From: Mangrovibrevibacter kandeliae
GTDB lineage: Bacteria; Pseudomonadota; Alphaproteobacteria; Rhizobiales; Rhizobiaceae
Length of the DNA: 64,000 nt
Assembly: GCF_024519155.1 (NCBI RefSeq)
Contig: NZ_JANIFJ010000001.1
Span: 310,001-374,000, forward strand
Direction of reading: 5' to 3'
A program made the position numbers and the translations under genes. Shown here piece by piece: positions 35,861 to 43,523 of this stretch. Position 1 is the stretch's first letter; every line of letters starts with the position of its first letter. The notes beneath the pieces are model-generated. The model saw only the letters and a list, made by a program, of their open reading frames with translations, searched no databases and was not told where the DNA came from.

Positions 35861-36799
35861 ATGAAGCTCACCGGCATCCATCATCTGACCGCGGTCACCG
35901 CCGACGCGCCCGGCAACCACCGCTTTTATACGCAGGTCCTCGGCATGCGGCTGGTCAAGAAGACGGTCAACCAGGACGACGTCTCGGCCTATCACCTGTT
36001 CTATGCCGATGGGGTCGCGGCGCCCGGCAGCGACCTGACCTTCTTCGACTGGCCGGTCGGGCCGGAGGTCCGCGGCACGCACTCGATCGTCCAGACCGCG
36101 CTGCGCGTCACCGGCGAGGCGACGCTCGACTGGTGGGCCGAGCGCCTCACCGCCGAGGGCGTCGAGCATCACGGCGTCACCCGGCGCGACGGCCGGCTCT
36201 GGCTCGACTTCGAGGACCCGGAAGGCCAGCGCCTCGGCCTCGTCGACGACGGCGGCGCTGGCGACGGCCATGTTTGGGAGAGGAGCCCGGTGCCGGCCGA
36301 GCACCAGATCCGCGGCCTCGGCCCGATCACCCTGTCGGTGCCCGACCCGAGGCCGACCGAGGCGGTGCTGACGCAGGTGATGGACATGCGCAAGGCGCGC
36401 ACGTTCGAGGCGAGCGGCCGCACCGTGCTCGTCTACGAAATGGGTGAGGGCGGTCCGGCGGCCGAGCTGCACCTGCGGGTCGAGCCCGGCCTTGCGCCGG
36501 CGCGGCCGGGCGCCGGCGGCGTCCACCACGTCGCCTTCCGCACGCCGGACAAGGACACCTACAGGGCCTGCGCCGAACGGCTGCGGAGCGTGCGCCTGCC
36601 GTCGAGCGGGCCGGTCGACCGGTTCTATTTCGAGAGCCTCTATTTTCGCGAGCCGAACGGCATCCTGTTCGAGATCGCCACCGACGGCCCGGGCTTTGCC
36701 ACCGACGAGCCGCTGGAGACGCTGGGCGAGAGCCTGTCGCTGCCGCCCTTCCTCGAAAGCCGCCGCGCCGAGATCGAAGCCGGCCTGAAACCCCTCTGA
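35861..36799 (+). CDS. Ring-cleaving dioxygenase, VOC family (MhqO-like)
   Basis: A 312-residue protein of two vicinal-oxygen-chelate modules. Module one opens [20 protein letters not shown] with [20 protein letters not shown]. Module two has [16 protein letters not shown] near residue 220 (metal-ligand His) and [24 protein letters not shown] (metal-ligand Glu). These match the MhqO/MhqA group, extradiol-like dioxygenases induced by hydroquinones and catechols in Bacillus. The next gene is a carboxylesterase of the MhqD type, which supports the link. Fe2+-dependent ring opening is expected but the substrate is inferred. Confidence 0.87.
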   Translation: MKLTGIHHLTAVTADAPGNHRFYTQVLGMRLVKKTVNQDDVSAYHLFYADGVAAPGSDLTFFDWPVGPEVRGTHSIVQTALRVTGEATLDWWAERLTAEGVEHHGVTRRDGRLWLDFEDPEGQRLGLVDDGGAGDGHVWERSPVPAEHQIRGLGPITLSVPDPRPTEAVLTQVMDMRKARTFEASGRTVLVYEMGEGGPAAELHLRVEPGLAPARPGAGGVHHVAFRTPDKDTYRACAERLRSVRLPSSGPVDRFYFESLYFREPNGILFEIATDGPGFATDEPLETLGESLSLPPFLESRRAEIEAGLKPL

Positions 36800-36807
36800 G
36801 GTCCGCC

Positions 36808-37419
36808 ATGAGCGACTATGTCTACCGCGAGCACCGGGCCGCGACGCCCGGTGCGCCGCTGCTCTTCGTGTTTCACGGGACCGGCGGCGACGAGACCCAG
36901 TTCTTCGACTTCGGCCGGCAGGCGCTGCCGCAGGCGAGCATCGTCTCGCCGCGCGGCGACGTCTCGGAGCACGGCGCGCTGCGGTTCTTCCGGCGCACCG
37001 GCGAGGGCGTCTATGACATGGAGGATCTCGCCCAGCGCACGGCGACGATGGCGGCGTTCGTGCGGGAGCGCGTCGCGGACCTGCAGCCCTCCCGCGTCCT
37101 CGGCCTCGGCTTCTCCAACGGGGCGAACATCCTCGCCTCGGTGATGCTGGAGCGGGGCACCCTGTTCGACGCCGCGGTGCTGATGCACCCGCTGATCCCG
37201 TGGGAACCGGCGCCGCGCGACGACCTCGCCGGCCGCGACGTGCTGATCACGGCGGGCCGGCGCGATCCGCTCTGCCCGCCGGCGCTCAGCCAGGCCCTCG
37301 CCGACTATTTCGGGCGGCAGGGCAGCGCGGTGGAGATGGTCTGGCACGACGGCGGCCACGAAATCCGCCCGGTGGAGGTGCAGGCGGCGGTGCGGTTTTT
37401 GACGGGTGTGGCGGGGTGA
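36808..37419 (+). CDS. Alpha/beta hydrolase, phospholipase/carboxylesterase family (MhqD-like)
   Basis: A 203-residue esterase. It shows LLFVFHGTGGDETQFFDF near residue 20 (oxyanion region), the nucleophile elbow GLGFSNGANILASVML near 102, the acid in ITAGRRDPLCPP near 150 and the His in WHDGGHEIRPVEV near 180. It starts eight bases after the dioxygenase gene, so the pair is an operon. In Bacillus, MhqD and MhqO are co-regulated in quinone detoxification; a similar task is inferred here. After its stop the base composition drops sharply toward the HEPN cassette. Confidence 0.87.
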   Translation: MSDYVYREHRAATPGAPLLFVFHGTGGDETQFFDFGRQALPQASIVSPRGDVSEHGALRFFRRTGEGVYDMEDLAQRTATMAAFVRERVADLQPSRVLGLGFSNGANILASVMLERGTLFDAAVLMHPLIPWEPAPRDDLAGRDVLITAGRRDPLCPPALSQALADYFGRQGSAVEMVWHDGGHEIRPVEVQAAVRFLTGVAG

Positions 37420-37758
37420 GGGGGCGGTGCGCGGGCGGCCGCTGGTCGCAGGCTTTCCGACTCTAAGGCCGTACTTTATCCCGCCCGGGCCGTTTTCCAG
37501 GCCCGCCGGCTTTGGACGACTGGGAGAAAGCAGCCGTTGCGCAGCATGGCGTACGAGCCTCAGCGATGAGAGGGTTTTGATGCTTGGGCCAGGCTGTCCT
37601 CTCCATTCGCATCGGCGCGCGAAGCTTGGTGGCTAATTATTACGCCACCTCAGCCATTTCTTGGCGCTTCTCTTGAACGACTTGCTTGGACGCAATATCT
37701 TGGCTTGAAGTAATGCCGGACAGGGCAATTCGAGCAAACGTCGAATAAGGAAGAACCT
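37420..37758. other. Left border of low-GC island, no gene seen
   Basis: 339 bases from the hydrolase stop to the first gene of the HEPN cassette. Composition shifts from host-like to AT-richer at about 37560. It holds a GGTGGC (37628-37633) / GCCACC (37644-37649) inverted repeat with a 10-base AT-rich spacer and a good promoter (see 37673-37701). No tRNA, integrase or clear direct repeat was found at this border. Confidence 0.5.
37673..37701 (+). promoter_or_regulatory. Predicted promoter of the HEPN cassette
   Basis: TTGAAC (37673-37678), 17 bases, then TATCTT (37696-37701). Transcription would start near 37708, leaving about 50 bases before the GTG at 37759. An inverted repeat GGTGGC/GCCACC lies 23 bases upstream of the -35. 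Confidence 0.5.
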
Positions 37759-38352
37759 GTGACCACGAAGTTGCGTATTGATATTTCCCAAGGTCTTATC
37801 GACATTGAGGGCGATCCCGAACTGGTTCGAGAAATCTACGCCGACTTCAAGACCCACCTCTTAGGCGTAAATTACGCTCGGCCAGCGCCTCCAGCTCAGT
37901 CAGGCGCGGCTGCTGGGGCTGACAAAGATGAGCAGCCCCCACCCGTATCCAAGTCTAGGGCGAAGCGCCGTCCCCCTGTTAAGAAGAAGACAAACGGCGA
38001 CGAGAGCGGCAGCGGTGTACTCGCAGATTCACCCAAACTGGACAAGAATTTGGACACGTCTGCCCTTGGCGCCTTCTATGGCCAGTTCAAGCCGAAGAAC
38101 AACTCGGAGAAGATTCTTATCTTCTTGAAATTCTTGACCGATTCGCTACAGATAGAACGCCCTAATACGGATCAGGTTTATACCTGCTTCAAGGCTATGG
38201 GTGAGAAGATACCTAAGGCATTCGCTCAGGCATTTTATGATACCAGCAGCAGGCTCGGTTACATTGATTTTATGTCGTCAACCGATATCTCTATCACCAT
38301 CTCGGGCGACAATCACTTTAACCATTCGATGAAGCAGAAGGCTGCTGAATGA
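37759..38352 (+). CDS. Uncharacterised protein of HEPN cassette (gene A)
   Basis: A 197-residue protein of no recognised family. Three parts are visible. A small strand-helix unit (KLRIDISQGLIDIEGDPELV, residues 4-23, then a helix to 35) comes first. A low-complexity, Lys/Arg/Pro-rich linker follows (about 40-95, with PVKKKTNG). The C-terminal region (about 112-192) has a helical pattern NNSEKILIFLKFLTDSL and DQVYTCFKAMGEKIP ending in strands like a winged helix. This last region resembles residues 20-92 of the downstream protein. GTG start with AAGGAAG upstream. Codon use is low-GC (row 38101-38160 is 40% GC). The stop overlaps the next ATG (ATGA). The role is unknown; it may be an adaptor, sensor or antitoxin for the HEPN partner. 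Confidence 0.75.
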   Translation: MTTKLRIDISQGLIDIEGDPELVREIYADFKTHLLGVNYARPAPPAQSGAAAGADKDEQPPPVSKSRAKRRPPVKKKTNGDESGSGVLADSPKLDKNLDTSALGAFYGQFKPKNNSEKILIFLKFLTDSLQIERPNTDQVYTCFKAMGEKIPKAFAQAFYDTSSRLGYIDFMSSTDISITISGDNHFNHSMKQKAAE

Positions 38353-39104
38353 ACGACGCAGTCAATCGATTCTACAATTCCATCGAAGGTGCAGCCAGCC
38401 AGAGCCAGAACGGCATGGTGGAGCTGTTCCTCTATTTCCTGACTGCGGAGCTAGGGCAGGAAACTGCCACACCTAGGCAGATCGCCGACTGTTTTGAGGC
38501 GTGTGACCTTGCGGCGCCAGCGAACGTCAGCGCGCGGCTGTCCGAGGGATTGAAAGTCAAGCCACCCAAGTACATCAAGACAAAGGGCGCGTATAAGCTC
38601 CAACGCCATACACGAGAAGCATTGTCGAAGAAGCTCGGCGCCGAAACTGTGACCGCTCAGACGAGTGCCACGCTTCGGGGTCTCGAACACAAGCTGCCCG
38701 CTGGAGCTGACAAAGAGTTCTTGAAGGAGGCGATAGACTGCTTCGAGATCGGAGCGAATCGCGCGGCGATCATCATGACCTGGATGTTGGCGATGGACCA
38801 CCTGTTCGCGTACATCCTCGCGCACAAGCTGACAGAATTTAATGTGGCCGTATCCAAGGACAAGGGATTAAAAATCACGTCAGTGTCGCAGCGCGACGAT
38901 TTCACCGGAATCAAGGAAACTAAGTTTATCGAGCTGTGCCGATCCGCGGGTATCATCTCAAATGACGTGCGGAAGATTCTTGATCAGAAACTAGGCACGC
39001 GGAACTCGTGTGCTCACCCGTCCGGCGTGACCATTAACAAGTCGAAGGTAATCGATGCTATCGAGGACCTTGTAGACAATGTCATCCTCAAATTCCCGGT
39101 CTAG
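38349..39104 (+). CDS. HEPN-domain protein with N-terminal winged-helix-like region (gene B)
   Basis: A 251-residue protein. Residues 20-92 (MVELFLYFLTAELG, RQIADCFEACDL, YIKTKGAYKLQRH) look like a winged-helix or SAM-like fold and resemble gene A. The C-terminal helical domain (about 120-250) has FLKEAIDCFEIGANRAAIIM, then LDQKLGTRNSCAHPSGVTI. RNSCAH (Arg218 to His223) fits the HEPN Rx4H nuclease motif with the usual polar residue after Arg. The end VIDAIEDLVDNVILKF is a typical last helix. HEPN proteins of this type are often RNases in toxin-antitoxin, abortive infection or other defence systems. Activity here is inference. Coupled to gene A by ATGA. Confidence 0.78.
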   Translation: MNDAVNRFYNSIEGAASQSQNGMVELFLYFLTAELGQETATPRQIADCFEACDLAAPANVSARLSEGLKVKPPKYIKTKGAYKLQRHTREALSKKLGAETVTAQTSATLRGLEHKLPAGADKEFLKEAIDCFEIGANRAAIIMTWMLAMDHLFAYILAHKLTEFNVAVSKDKGLKITSVSQRDDFTGIKETKFIELCRSAGIISNDVRKILDQKLGTRNSCAHPSGVTINKSKVIDAIEDLVDNVILKFPV

Positions 39105-39432
39105 TTGACGAGCGTCTTGCCGCATGGAGGGGTGCTGCGTTGGAATTGAACGCAAGCAATCTTCTCCGGCCGTGTGCAGAAATTTGGAGCTCGCAAACCG
39201 GAGTGGATGATTGTTTCCTTGATTACGGAGCTGAGCGCGTACGGACTTGAGCGCGAAATGAACTGCGTTATGGCGGGAGTTCGATAATGATCTTCCGCCG
39301 GCTGTAGCCGCAGCACAATCCACCTGATCAGGCCTTGAGCCTAAGGCCTTCGCTCCTCGAACCCATCCCCCTGGTCTGCCTCGCACAATCTCCCCCCGCT
39401 AAAGCGGGACGATCATCTCGCGGGGAAGCGTC
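39105..39432. other. Right border of low-GC island, no supported gene
   Basis: 328 bases between gene B and the transhydrogenase. The first 190 bases remain AT-richer like the island, then composition returns to host level near 39310. Short frames on both strands (up to about 130 codons on the minus strand, overlapping gene B) show no recognisable protein, start signal or codon bias. It may be debris of the inserted segment. No terminator hairpin follows gene B. Confidence 0.45.
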
Positions 39433-40839
39433 GTGGCTGACTTCGATCTCATCGTCATCGGCAGCGGTCCGTCGGGCCGGCGGGCCGCCATTCAGGCCGC
39501 CAAGCTCGACAAGAAGGTGCTCGTCGTCGACAAGCGCCACCGGGTCGGCGGCGTGTCGGTCCACACCGGCACGATCCCGTCGAAGACCATGCGCGAGACG
39601 GTGCTCAACCTCTCGGGCTGGCGCGAGCGCGGCTTCTACGGCCGGGCCTACCGGGTCAAGCAGGACATCTCGGCCGCCGACCTTCAGGAGCGGATGACCA
39701 AGACGCTCGACCACGAGGTCGACGTGCTCGACCACCAGTTCGCCCGCAACCGCGTGCGCACGGCGGTCGGACAGGCGTCCTTCGTCGATCCGACCCATGT
39801 CCGCATCGAGGCCGAGGGCGGCGAGGAGCAGGTGCACAGTGCCCGCTTCGTGCTGATCGCCTGCGGAACGCGGCCCTACCGCCCGGCGCACATCCCCTTC
39901 AACGGCACCAATGTCTTCGACAGCGACGAGATCCTGGCGATGCCGAAGCTGCCGCGCAGCCTGACGGTGATCGGCGCGGGCGTCATCGGCGTCGAATACG
40001 CCACGATCTTTTCGGCGCTCGACGTGTCGGTGACGCTGGTCGAGCCGCGCCCGACCTTCCTCGACTTCGTCGACCGGGAGCTGATCGAGGAGTTCACCCA
40101 CGAGCTGCGCGACCGCAACATGTCGCTGCGGCTCGGCTCGGAGGTGACCGGCATCGAGTTCGACGATCACGGCCGGCCCGTCTGCCGCATCGCCAGCGGC
40201 CGGGACGTCGTCAGCGAGGTGCTGATGTTCGCGGCCGGCCGCGTCGGCGAGACCGACACGCTGAACCTCGCCGCGGCGGGCCTGGAGGCCGACAAGCGCG
40301 GCCGCGTCGAGGTCGACCCGCAGACGCTGCAGACCAAGGTCCCGCACATCTACGCCGCCGGCGACGTCATCGGCTTCCCGAGTCTGGCCTCGACCTCGAT
40401 GGAGCAGGGCCGGCTCGCCGCCTGCCACGCCTTCGGACTGCAGCCGGTGCCGCCGCCGGAATATTTTCCCTATGGCATCTACTCGGTGCCGGAGATCTCC
40501 ACGGTCGGGATGAGCGAGGAGGAGGTGAAGAAGCGCGGCATTCCCTACGAGTGCGGCATCGCCCGCTTCCGCGAGACCTCGCGCGGCCACATCATGGGGC
40601 TCGAGACCGGCATGATGAAGATGATCTTCTCCAAGAAGACCGCCCGCCTGCTCGGCGTCCACATCGTCGGGGAGGGGGCGACCGAGCTGATCCACATCGG
40701 CCAAGCCGTGCTGAACCTGAAGGGCACGATCGACTATTTCATGGAGAACACCTTCAACTATCCGACGCTCGCCGAGGCCTACAAGATCGCCAGCCTCGAC
40801 GCCTGGAACCGGGCCTTCGCCACCTCCACGTCGCGTTGA
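39433..40839 (+). CDS. sthA: Soluble (Si-specific) NAD(P)+ transhydrogenase
   Basis: A 468-residue flavoprotein exchanging hydride between NADPH and NAD+. It shows the FAD motif FDLIVIGSGPSGRRAAIQAA near residue 3 and VGGVSVHTGTIPSKTMRE near 38. The redox Cys pair of lipoamide dehydrogenases is replaced, as expected for SthA. The NAD-binding segment LTVIGAGVIGVEYATIF lies near 177, IYAAGDVIGFPSLAST near 310, and the dimer interface HIVGEGATELIHIGQAV near 415. It opens with GTG at 39433 after GGGGAAGC. It stands alone; the HEPN island inserted upstream separates it from the esterase operon. Confidence 0.93.
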   Translation: MADFDLIVIGSGPSGRRAAIQAAKLDKKVLVVDKRHRVGGVSVHTGTIPSKTMRETVLNLSGWRERGFYGRAYRVKQDISAADLQERMTKTLDHEVDVLDHQFARNRVRTAVGQASFVDPTHVRIEAEGGEEQVHSARFVLIACGTRPYRPAHIPFNGTNVFDSDEILAMPKLPRSLTVIGAGVIGVEYATIFSALDVSVTLVEPRPTFLDFVDRELIEEFTHELRDRNMSLRLGSEVTGIEFDDHGRPVCRIASGRDVVSEVLMFAAGRVGETDTLNLAAAGLEADKRGRVEVDPQTLQTKVPHIYAAGDVIGFPSLASTSMEQGRLAACHAFGLQPVPPPEYFPYGIYSVPEISTVGMSEEEVKKRGIPYECGIARFRETSRGHIMGLETGMMKMIFSKKTARLLGVHIVGEGATELIHIGQAVLNLKGTIDYFMENTFNYPTLAEAYKIASLDAWNRAFATSTSR

Positions 40840-40967
40840 ATTGCCGGCGTCGCGTCGACGTCTCGTTCACGATGGGCAGACGCGGCCAGGCAAACGATCG
40901 GTGCGTCTGTGGAACTCATCGGCCGCTCCTGACTTCTTGAAGCAAATTCAAGATCTCGGCGGAGAGA

Positions 40968-41297
40968 ATGATGGCTTTTGCGGCGAAAGTCCTCGCGGGC
41001 GCGGCTTTGCTCGCGCTCACGGCAATCCCGGTGCAGGCGCAGGACGCGGCGGCCAGCGGCGCATCCATGGTGGTCGCGGAGCTGTCGCCGGCGGCGCCGT
41101 CGGCGCTCGCGTCCCTCGGCGTGACGCGCGGACAGGCCGCGGTGCCGGTGCCGACGCCGCGCCCGAGCGATCTCGGCATGGCAGCAGCCGCACCTGTCCA
41201 GCCGGGCGAGCCGATCCGGCGCACGGCACAGGGCTATCGCATCGTCGGGCCCGTGTTCTTCCCGGAAGACCTGCCGCGCAACATGGCGTCCCGCTGA
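40968..41297 (+). CDS. Hypothetical small secreted protein
   Basis: A 109-residue frame with a convincing Sec signal peptide (MMAFAAKVLAGAALLALTAIPVQAQ, shown as residues 2-21 hydrophobic, cleavage after AQA). An Ala/Pro-rich body follows with a final YRIVGPVFFPEDLPRNMASR-like end. A good GGAGAGA site precedes the ATG. No domain is recognised. The end segment (VGPVFFPE) looks conserved rather than random. Transcribed in the same direction as preT, 192 bases upstream of it. Confidence 0.55.
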   Translation: MMAFAAKVLAGAALLALTAIPVQAQDAAASGASMVVAELSPAAPSALASLGVTRGQAAVPVPTPRPSDLGMAAAAPVQPGEPIRRTAQGYRIVGPVFFPEDLPRNMASR

Positions 41298-41418
41298 TCC
41301 CCTCAGCGCCGGCCGGGTCGCCATTGGCGTTCACGCCGCCGGCCGCCGGACCGACGCGTGCAGTGCCTCGCGCCGATTGGATCGATCGCGCGCACCCATT
41401 TGACGATCGTCGGAAACT

Positions 41419-41443
41419 CGGATCATTCTAAACAGGTGATCCG
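41419..41443. promoter_or_regulatory. Operator-like inverted repeat upstream of preT
   Basis: CGGATCA (41419-41425), 11 bases, TGATCCG (41437-41443). A perfect 7-bp inverted repeat ending 46 bases before the preT start. It may bind a regulator of the pyrimidine genes; no regulator gene lies in the window. Confidence 0.4.
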
Positions 41444-41489
41444 GGCCGTTCGTTAGCCTCTGTCCGGATCGGACATGGAGGTCGTCCGC

Positions 41490-42923
41490 ATGAACGAGAT
41501 CCGCCCGCACCAGCCCGACATCGCGGCCGCGCGGCTCGACCCGGATCTCCTCGCCAAGAACTTCTCCGACATTCATCCGCCGCTTGAGCCGCACGAGGCG
41601 CTGGTCGAGGCCGACCGCTGCTACTTCTGCTTCGACGCGCCGTGCATGCAGGCCTGCCCGACCTCGATCGACATCCCGCTCTTCATCCGCGAGATCCAGG
41701 CCGGCAACCCGAAGGGCGCGGCCAAGACCATCTTCCAGGCGAACATTCTGGGCGGCATGTGCGCCCGCGTCTGCCCAACCGAGGTGCTCTGCGAGGAGGC
41801 CTGCGTGCGCGAGGCCGCCGAGGGCAAGCCCGTGAAGATCGGCCTCCTGCAGCGCTATGCCACGGATCGGCTGATCGAGCCCGGGATCCACCCCTTCACC
41901 CGCGCCGCGCCGACCGGCAAGAGCGTCGCCGTCGTCGGGGCCGGACCGGCGGGCCTCGCCTGCGCCCATCGTCTGGCGATGCTCGGCCACGAGGTGACGC
42001 TCTACGATGCGCGCGACAAGGCCGGCGGCCTCAACGAGTACGGCATCGCCGCCTACAAGGCGACCGAGCGTTTCGCGGCGCGCGAGGTGGACTGGATCCT
42101 GAAGATCGGCGGCATCGCGCTCGAGACCGGCAAGGCGCTCGGGCGCGACATCCATCTCGATGATCTCCGGGCCGACTACGACGCGGTCTTCCTCGGGCTG
42201 GGGCTCGCCGGGGTGAATGCGCTGGGCGCCGAGGGCGAGCAGCACGGCGGCAGCCGCGACGCGGTCGCCTGGATTGCCGAGCTGCGCCAGACGATGGAGC
42301 TGGGGGCTCTGCCCGTTGGCCGGCGGGTGGTGGTGATCGGCGGCGGCATGACCGCGGTGGATGCCGCGGTGCAGGCCAAAGCACTCGGGGCCGAGGAGGT
42401 GACGATCGCCTACCGGCGCGGCCGCGAGGCGATGAACGCCTCGGCCTACGAGCAGGACCTGGCGCTGTCGCGCGGCGTCGCGATCCGCACGCACCTGCAG
42501 CCGAAGCGCGTCCTTGCCCATTCCGGACAGGTCACGGGCATCGAGCTGGAGCGCACGGCGACCGGCGCGGACGGCCGGCTCGCCGGCACCGGCGAGATCG
42601 TGCTGATCGAGGCCGACCAGGTGTTCAAGGCGATCGGCCAGAGCTTCCTTGCCGACGGCGTGTCGGGCGAGGGCGAGGGCATCGATTTCGAGCGCGGGCG
42701 GATCCGGGTCGATGCCGAGCGCCGCACCAGCCTCAGGGGCGTGTGGGCCGGCGGCGACTGCATCTCGGTGGGCGACGACCTGACGGTGGTCGCTGTCGAG
42801 GACGGCAAGATCGCGGCGCTCAGCATCCACGCGGCGCTGACCGCGCCGAAGGGCGTGCTGGCGACGGCGGGAGAGTTGGTCGGTGAGGCCATAGCGGCGG
42901 TACGGGGCGTGGCGGGCCGGTAG
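41490..42923 (+). CDS. preT: NAD-dependent dihydropyrimidine dehydrogenase subunit PreT
   Basis: A 477-residue GltD-like flavoprotein. With PreA it reduces uracil and thymine to dihydropyrimidines using NADH, in the cytoplasm. The Fe-S cysteine segments CYFCFDAPCMQACPTSI (about residues 45-61) and CARVCPTEVLCEEACV (about 90-105) come first. The FAD motif VAVVGAGPAGLACAHRL lies near 146, the NADH-binding VVVIGGGMTAVDAAV near 285, and the final GVWAGGDCISVGDDLTV near 415. The ATG at 41490 has GGAGGT upstream inside the codons of an alternative ATG at 41475. It is the first gene of the pyrimidine set, separated from preA by hicBA. Confidence 0.9.
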   Translation: MNEIRPHQPDIAAARLDPDLLAKNFSDIHPPLEPHEALVEADRCYFCFDAPCMQACPTSIDIPLFIREIQAGNPKGAAKTIFQANILGGMCARVCPTEVLCEEACVREAAEGKPVKIGLLQRYATDRLIEPGIHPFTRAAPTGKSVAVVGAGPAGLACAHRLAMLGHEVTLYDARDKAGGLNEYGIAAYKATERFAAREVDWILKIGGIALETGKALGRDIHLDDLRADYDAVFLGLGLAGVNALGAEGEQHGGSRDAVAWIAELRQTMELGALPVGRRVVVIGGGMTAVDAAVQAKALGAEEVTIAYRRGREAMNASAYEQDLALSRGVAIRTHLQPKRVLAHSGQVTGIELERTATGADGRLAGTGEIVLIEADQVFKAIGQSFLADGVSGEGEGIDFERGRIRVDAERRTSLRGVWAGGDCISVGDDLTVVAVEDGKIAALSIHAALTAPKGVLATAGELVGEAIAAVRGVAGR

Positions 42924-42959
42924 TGACCTTCCGGGCGTGATTGCGCCCCGGGTGTATGG

Positions 42960-43199
42960 CTACCGAAGCAACTGGATGAACTCGTCGATGGAGAGCCCCG
43001 CTTGCTCCATGATCCCGGACAGTGTGCCCCGTGGCAGTTCTCTGTTGCCATGCACGGGCACGCTGACCGCGCTTTTGGCCCTGCCGGGATGGAGCAGAAT
43101 ATGATGACTGCCCTTGATGCGGTCGACAACGAAGCCGGCCTTCTCAAGGGCTCGCACCGTCCTGCGGCCCGAGACTGCAGGCAGCACGCGCGGCGACAC
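42960..43199 (-). CDS. hicA: HicA family toxin
   Basis: A 79-residue mRNA interferase of a type II toxin-antitoxin system. It has the dsRBD-like HicA fold: SGRRTVRALEKAGFVVDRIKG, then SHHILLHPGR with the catalytic His in GSHH near residue 31, and HGNRELPRGTLSGIMEQAGLS. It starts with GTG three bases after the hicB stop, so antitoxin is made first. It cleaves mRNA when released from HicB. Placed on the opposite strand to preT and preA. Confidence 0.88.
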   Translation of the reverse strand: MSPRVLPAVSGRRTVRALEKAGFVVDRIKGSHHILLHPGRAKSAVSVPVHGNRELPRGTLSGIMEQAGLSIDEFIQLLR

Positions 43200-43202
43200 C
43201 GT

Positions 43203-43433
43203 TCAGGCCGCGACCGTCAGGTGATCGACACGGGTCTCCTGATCGGATGGAATAGTCCAGCCCTGCTCTTTGTAGAGTTCGAGAACCCCTTCGATGGCCT
43301 CGCGCGCATTGGCCAATGCCTCGTCATACGTGTCGCCGCACGTGACGACCTCGGGCAGCGCCGGGACCCGCACCGTGAAGCCGCCTTCGGGCTCGGGTTG
43401 CAAGGTGATCAGGAACCGGAATTCGCGCGACAT
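43203..43433 (-). CDS. hicB: HicB family antitoxin
   Basis: A 76-residue antitoxin with the partial RNase H fold: FRFLITLQPEPEGGFTVRVPALPEVVTCG followed by DTYDEALANAREAIEGVLELY (residues 5-53). The short form lacks the C-terminal DNA-binding domain of longer HicB proteins, so autoregulation may need other contacts. Upstream of hicA on the same strand, an order seen in many hicBA pairs. An in-frame ATG 13 codons upstream is possible; the ATG at 43433 has GAAAGG upstream. Divergent from preA. Confidence 0.86.
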   Translation of the reverse strand: MSREFRFLITLQPEPEGGFTVRVPALPEVVTCGDTYDEALANAREAIEGVLELYKEQGWTIPSDQETRVDHLTVAA

Positions 43434-43523
43434 TTCGGCCACCTTTCTTCGGTCGATCGACCGTGGAGGCATAGCATCGCCCGGCGTAGGCTCCAATGAC
43501 GTGTTGAAGAGGAAGACAGACGA

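Noticed and set aside
38991-39386. 131-codon minus-strand frame over the end of gene B
   Set aside because: It overlaps gene B antisense, has no recognisable domain and no clear start signal.
37420-39432. Genomic island with integrase or tRNA attachment site
   Set aside because: No integrase, transposase, tRNA or flanking direct repeat could be seen; only composition marks the insertion.
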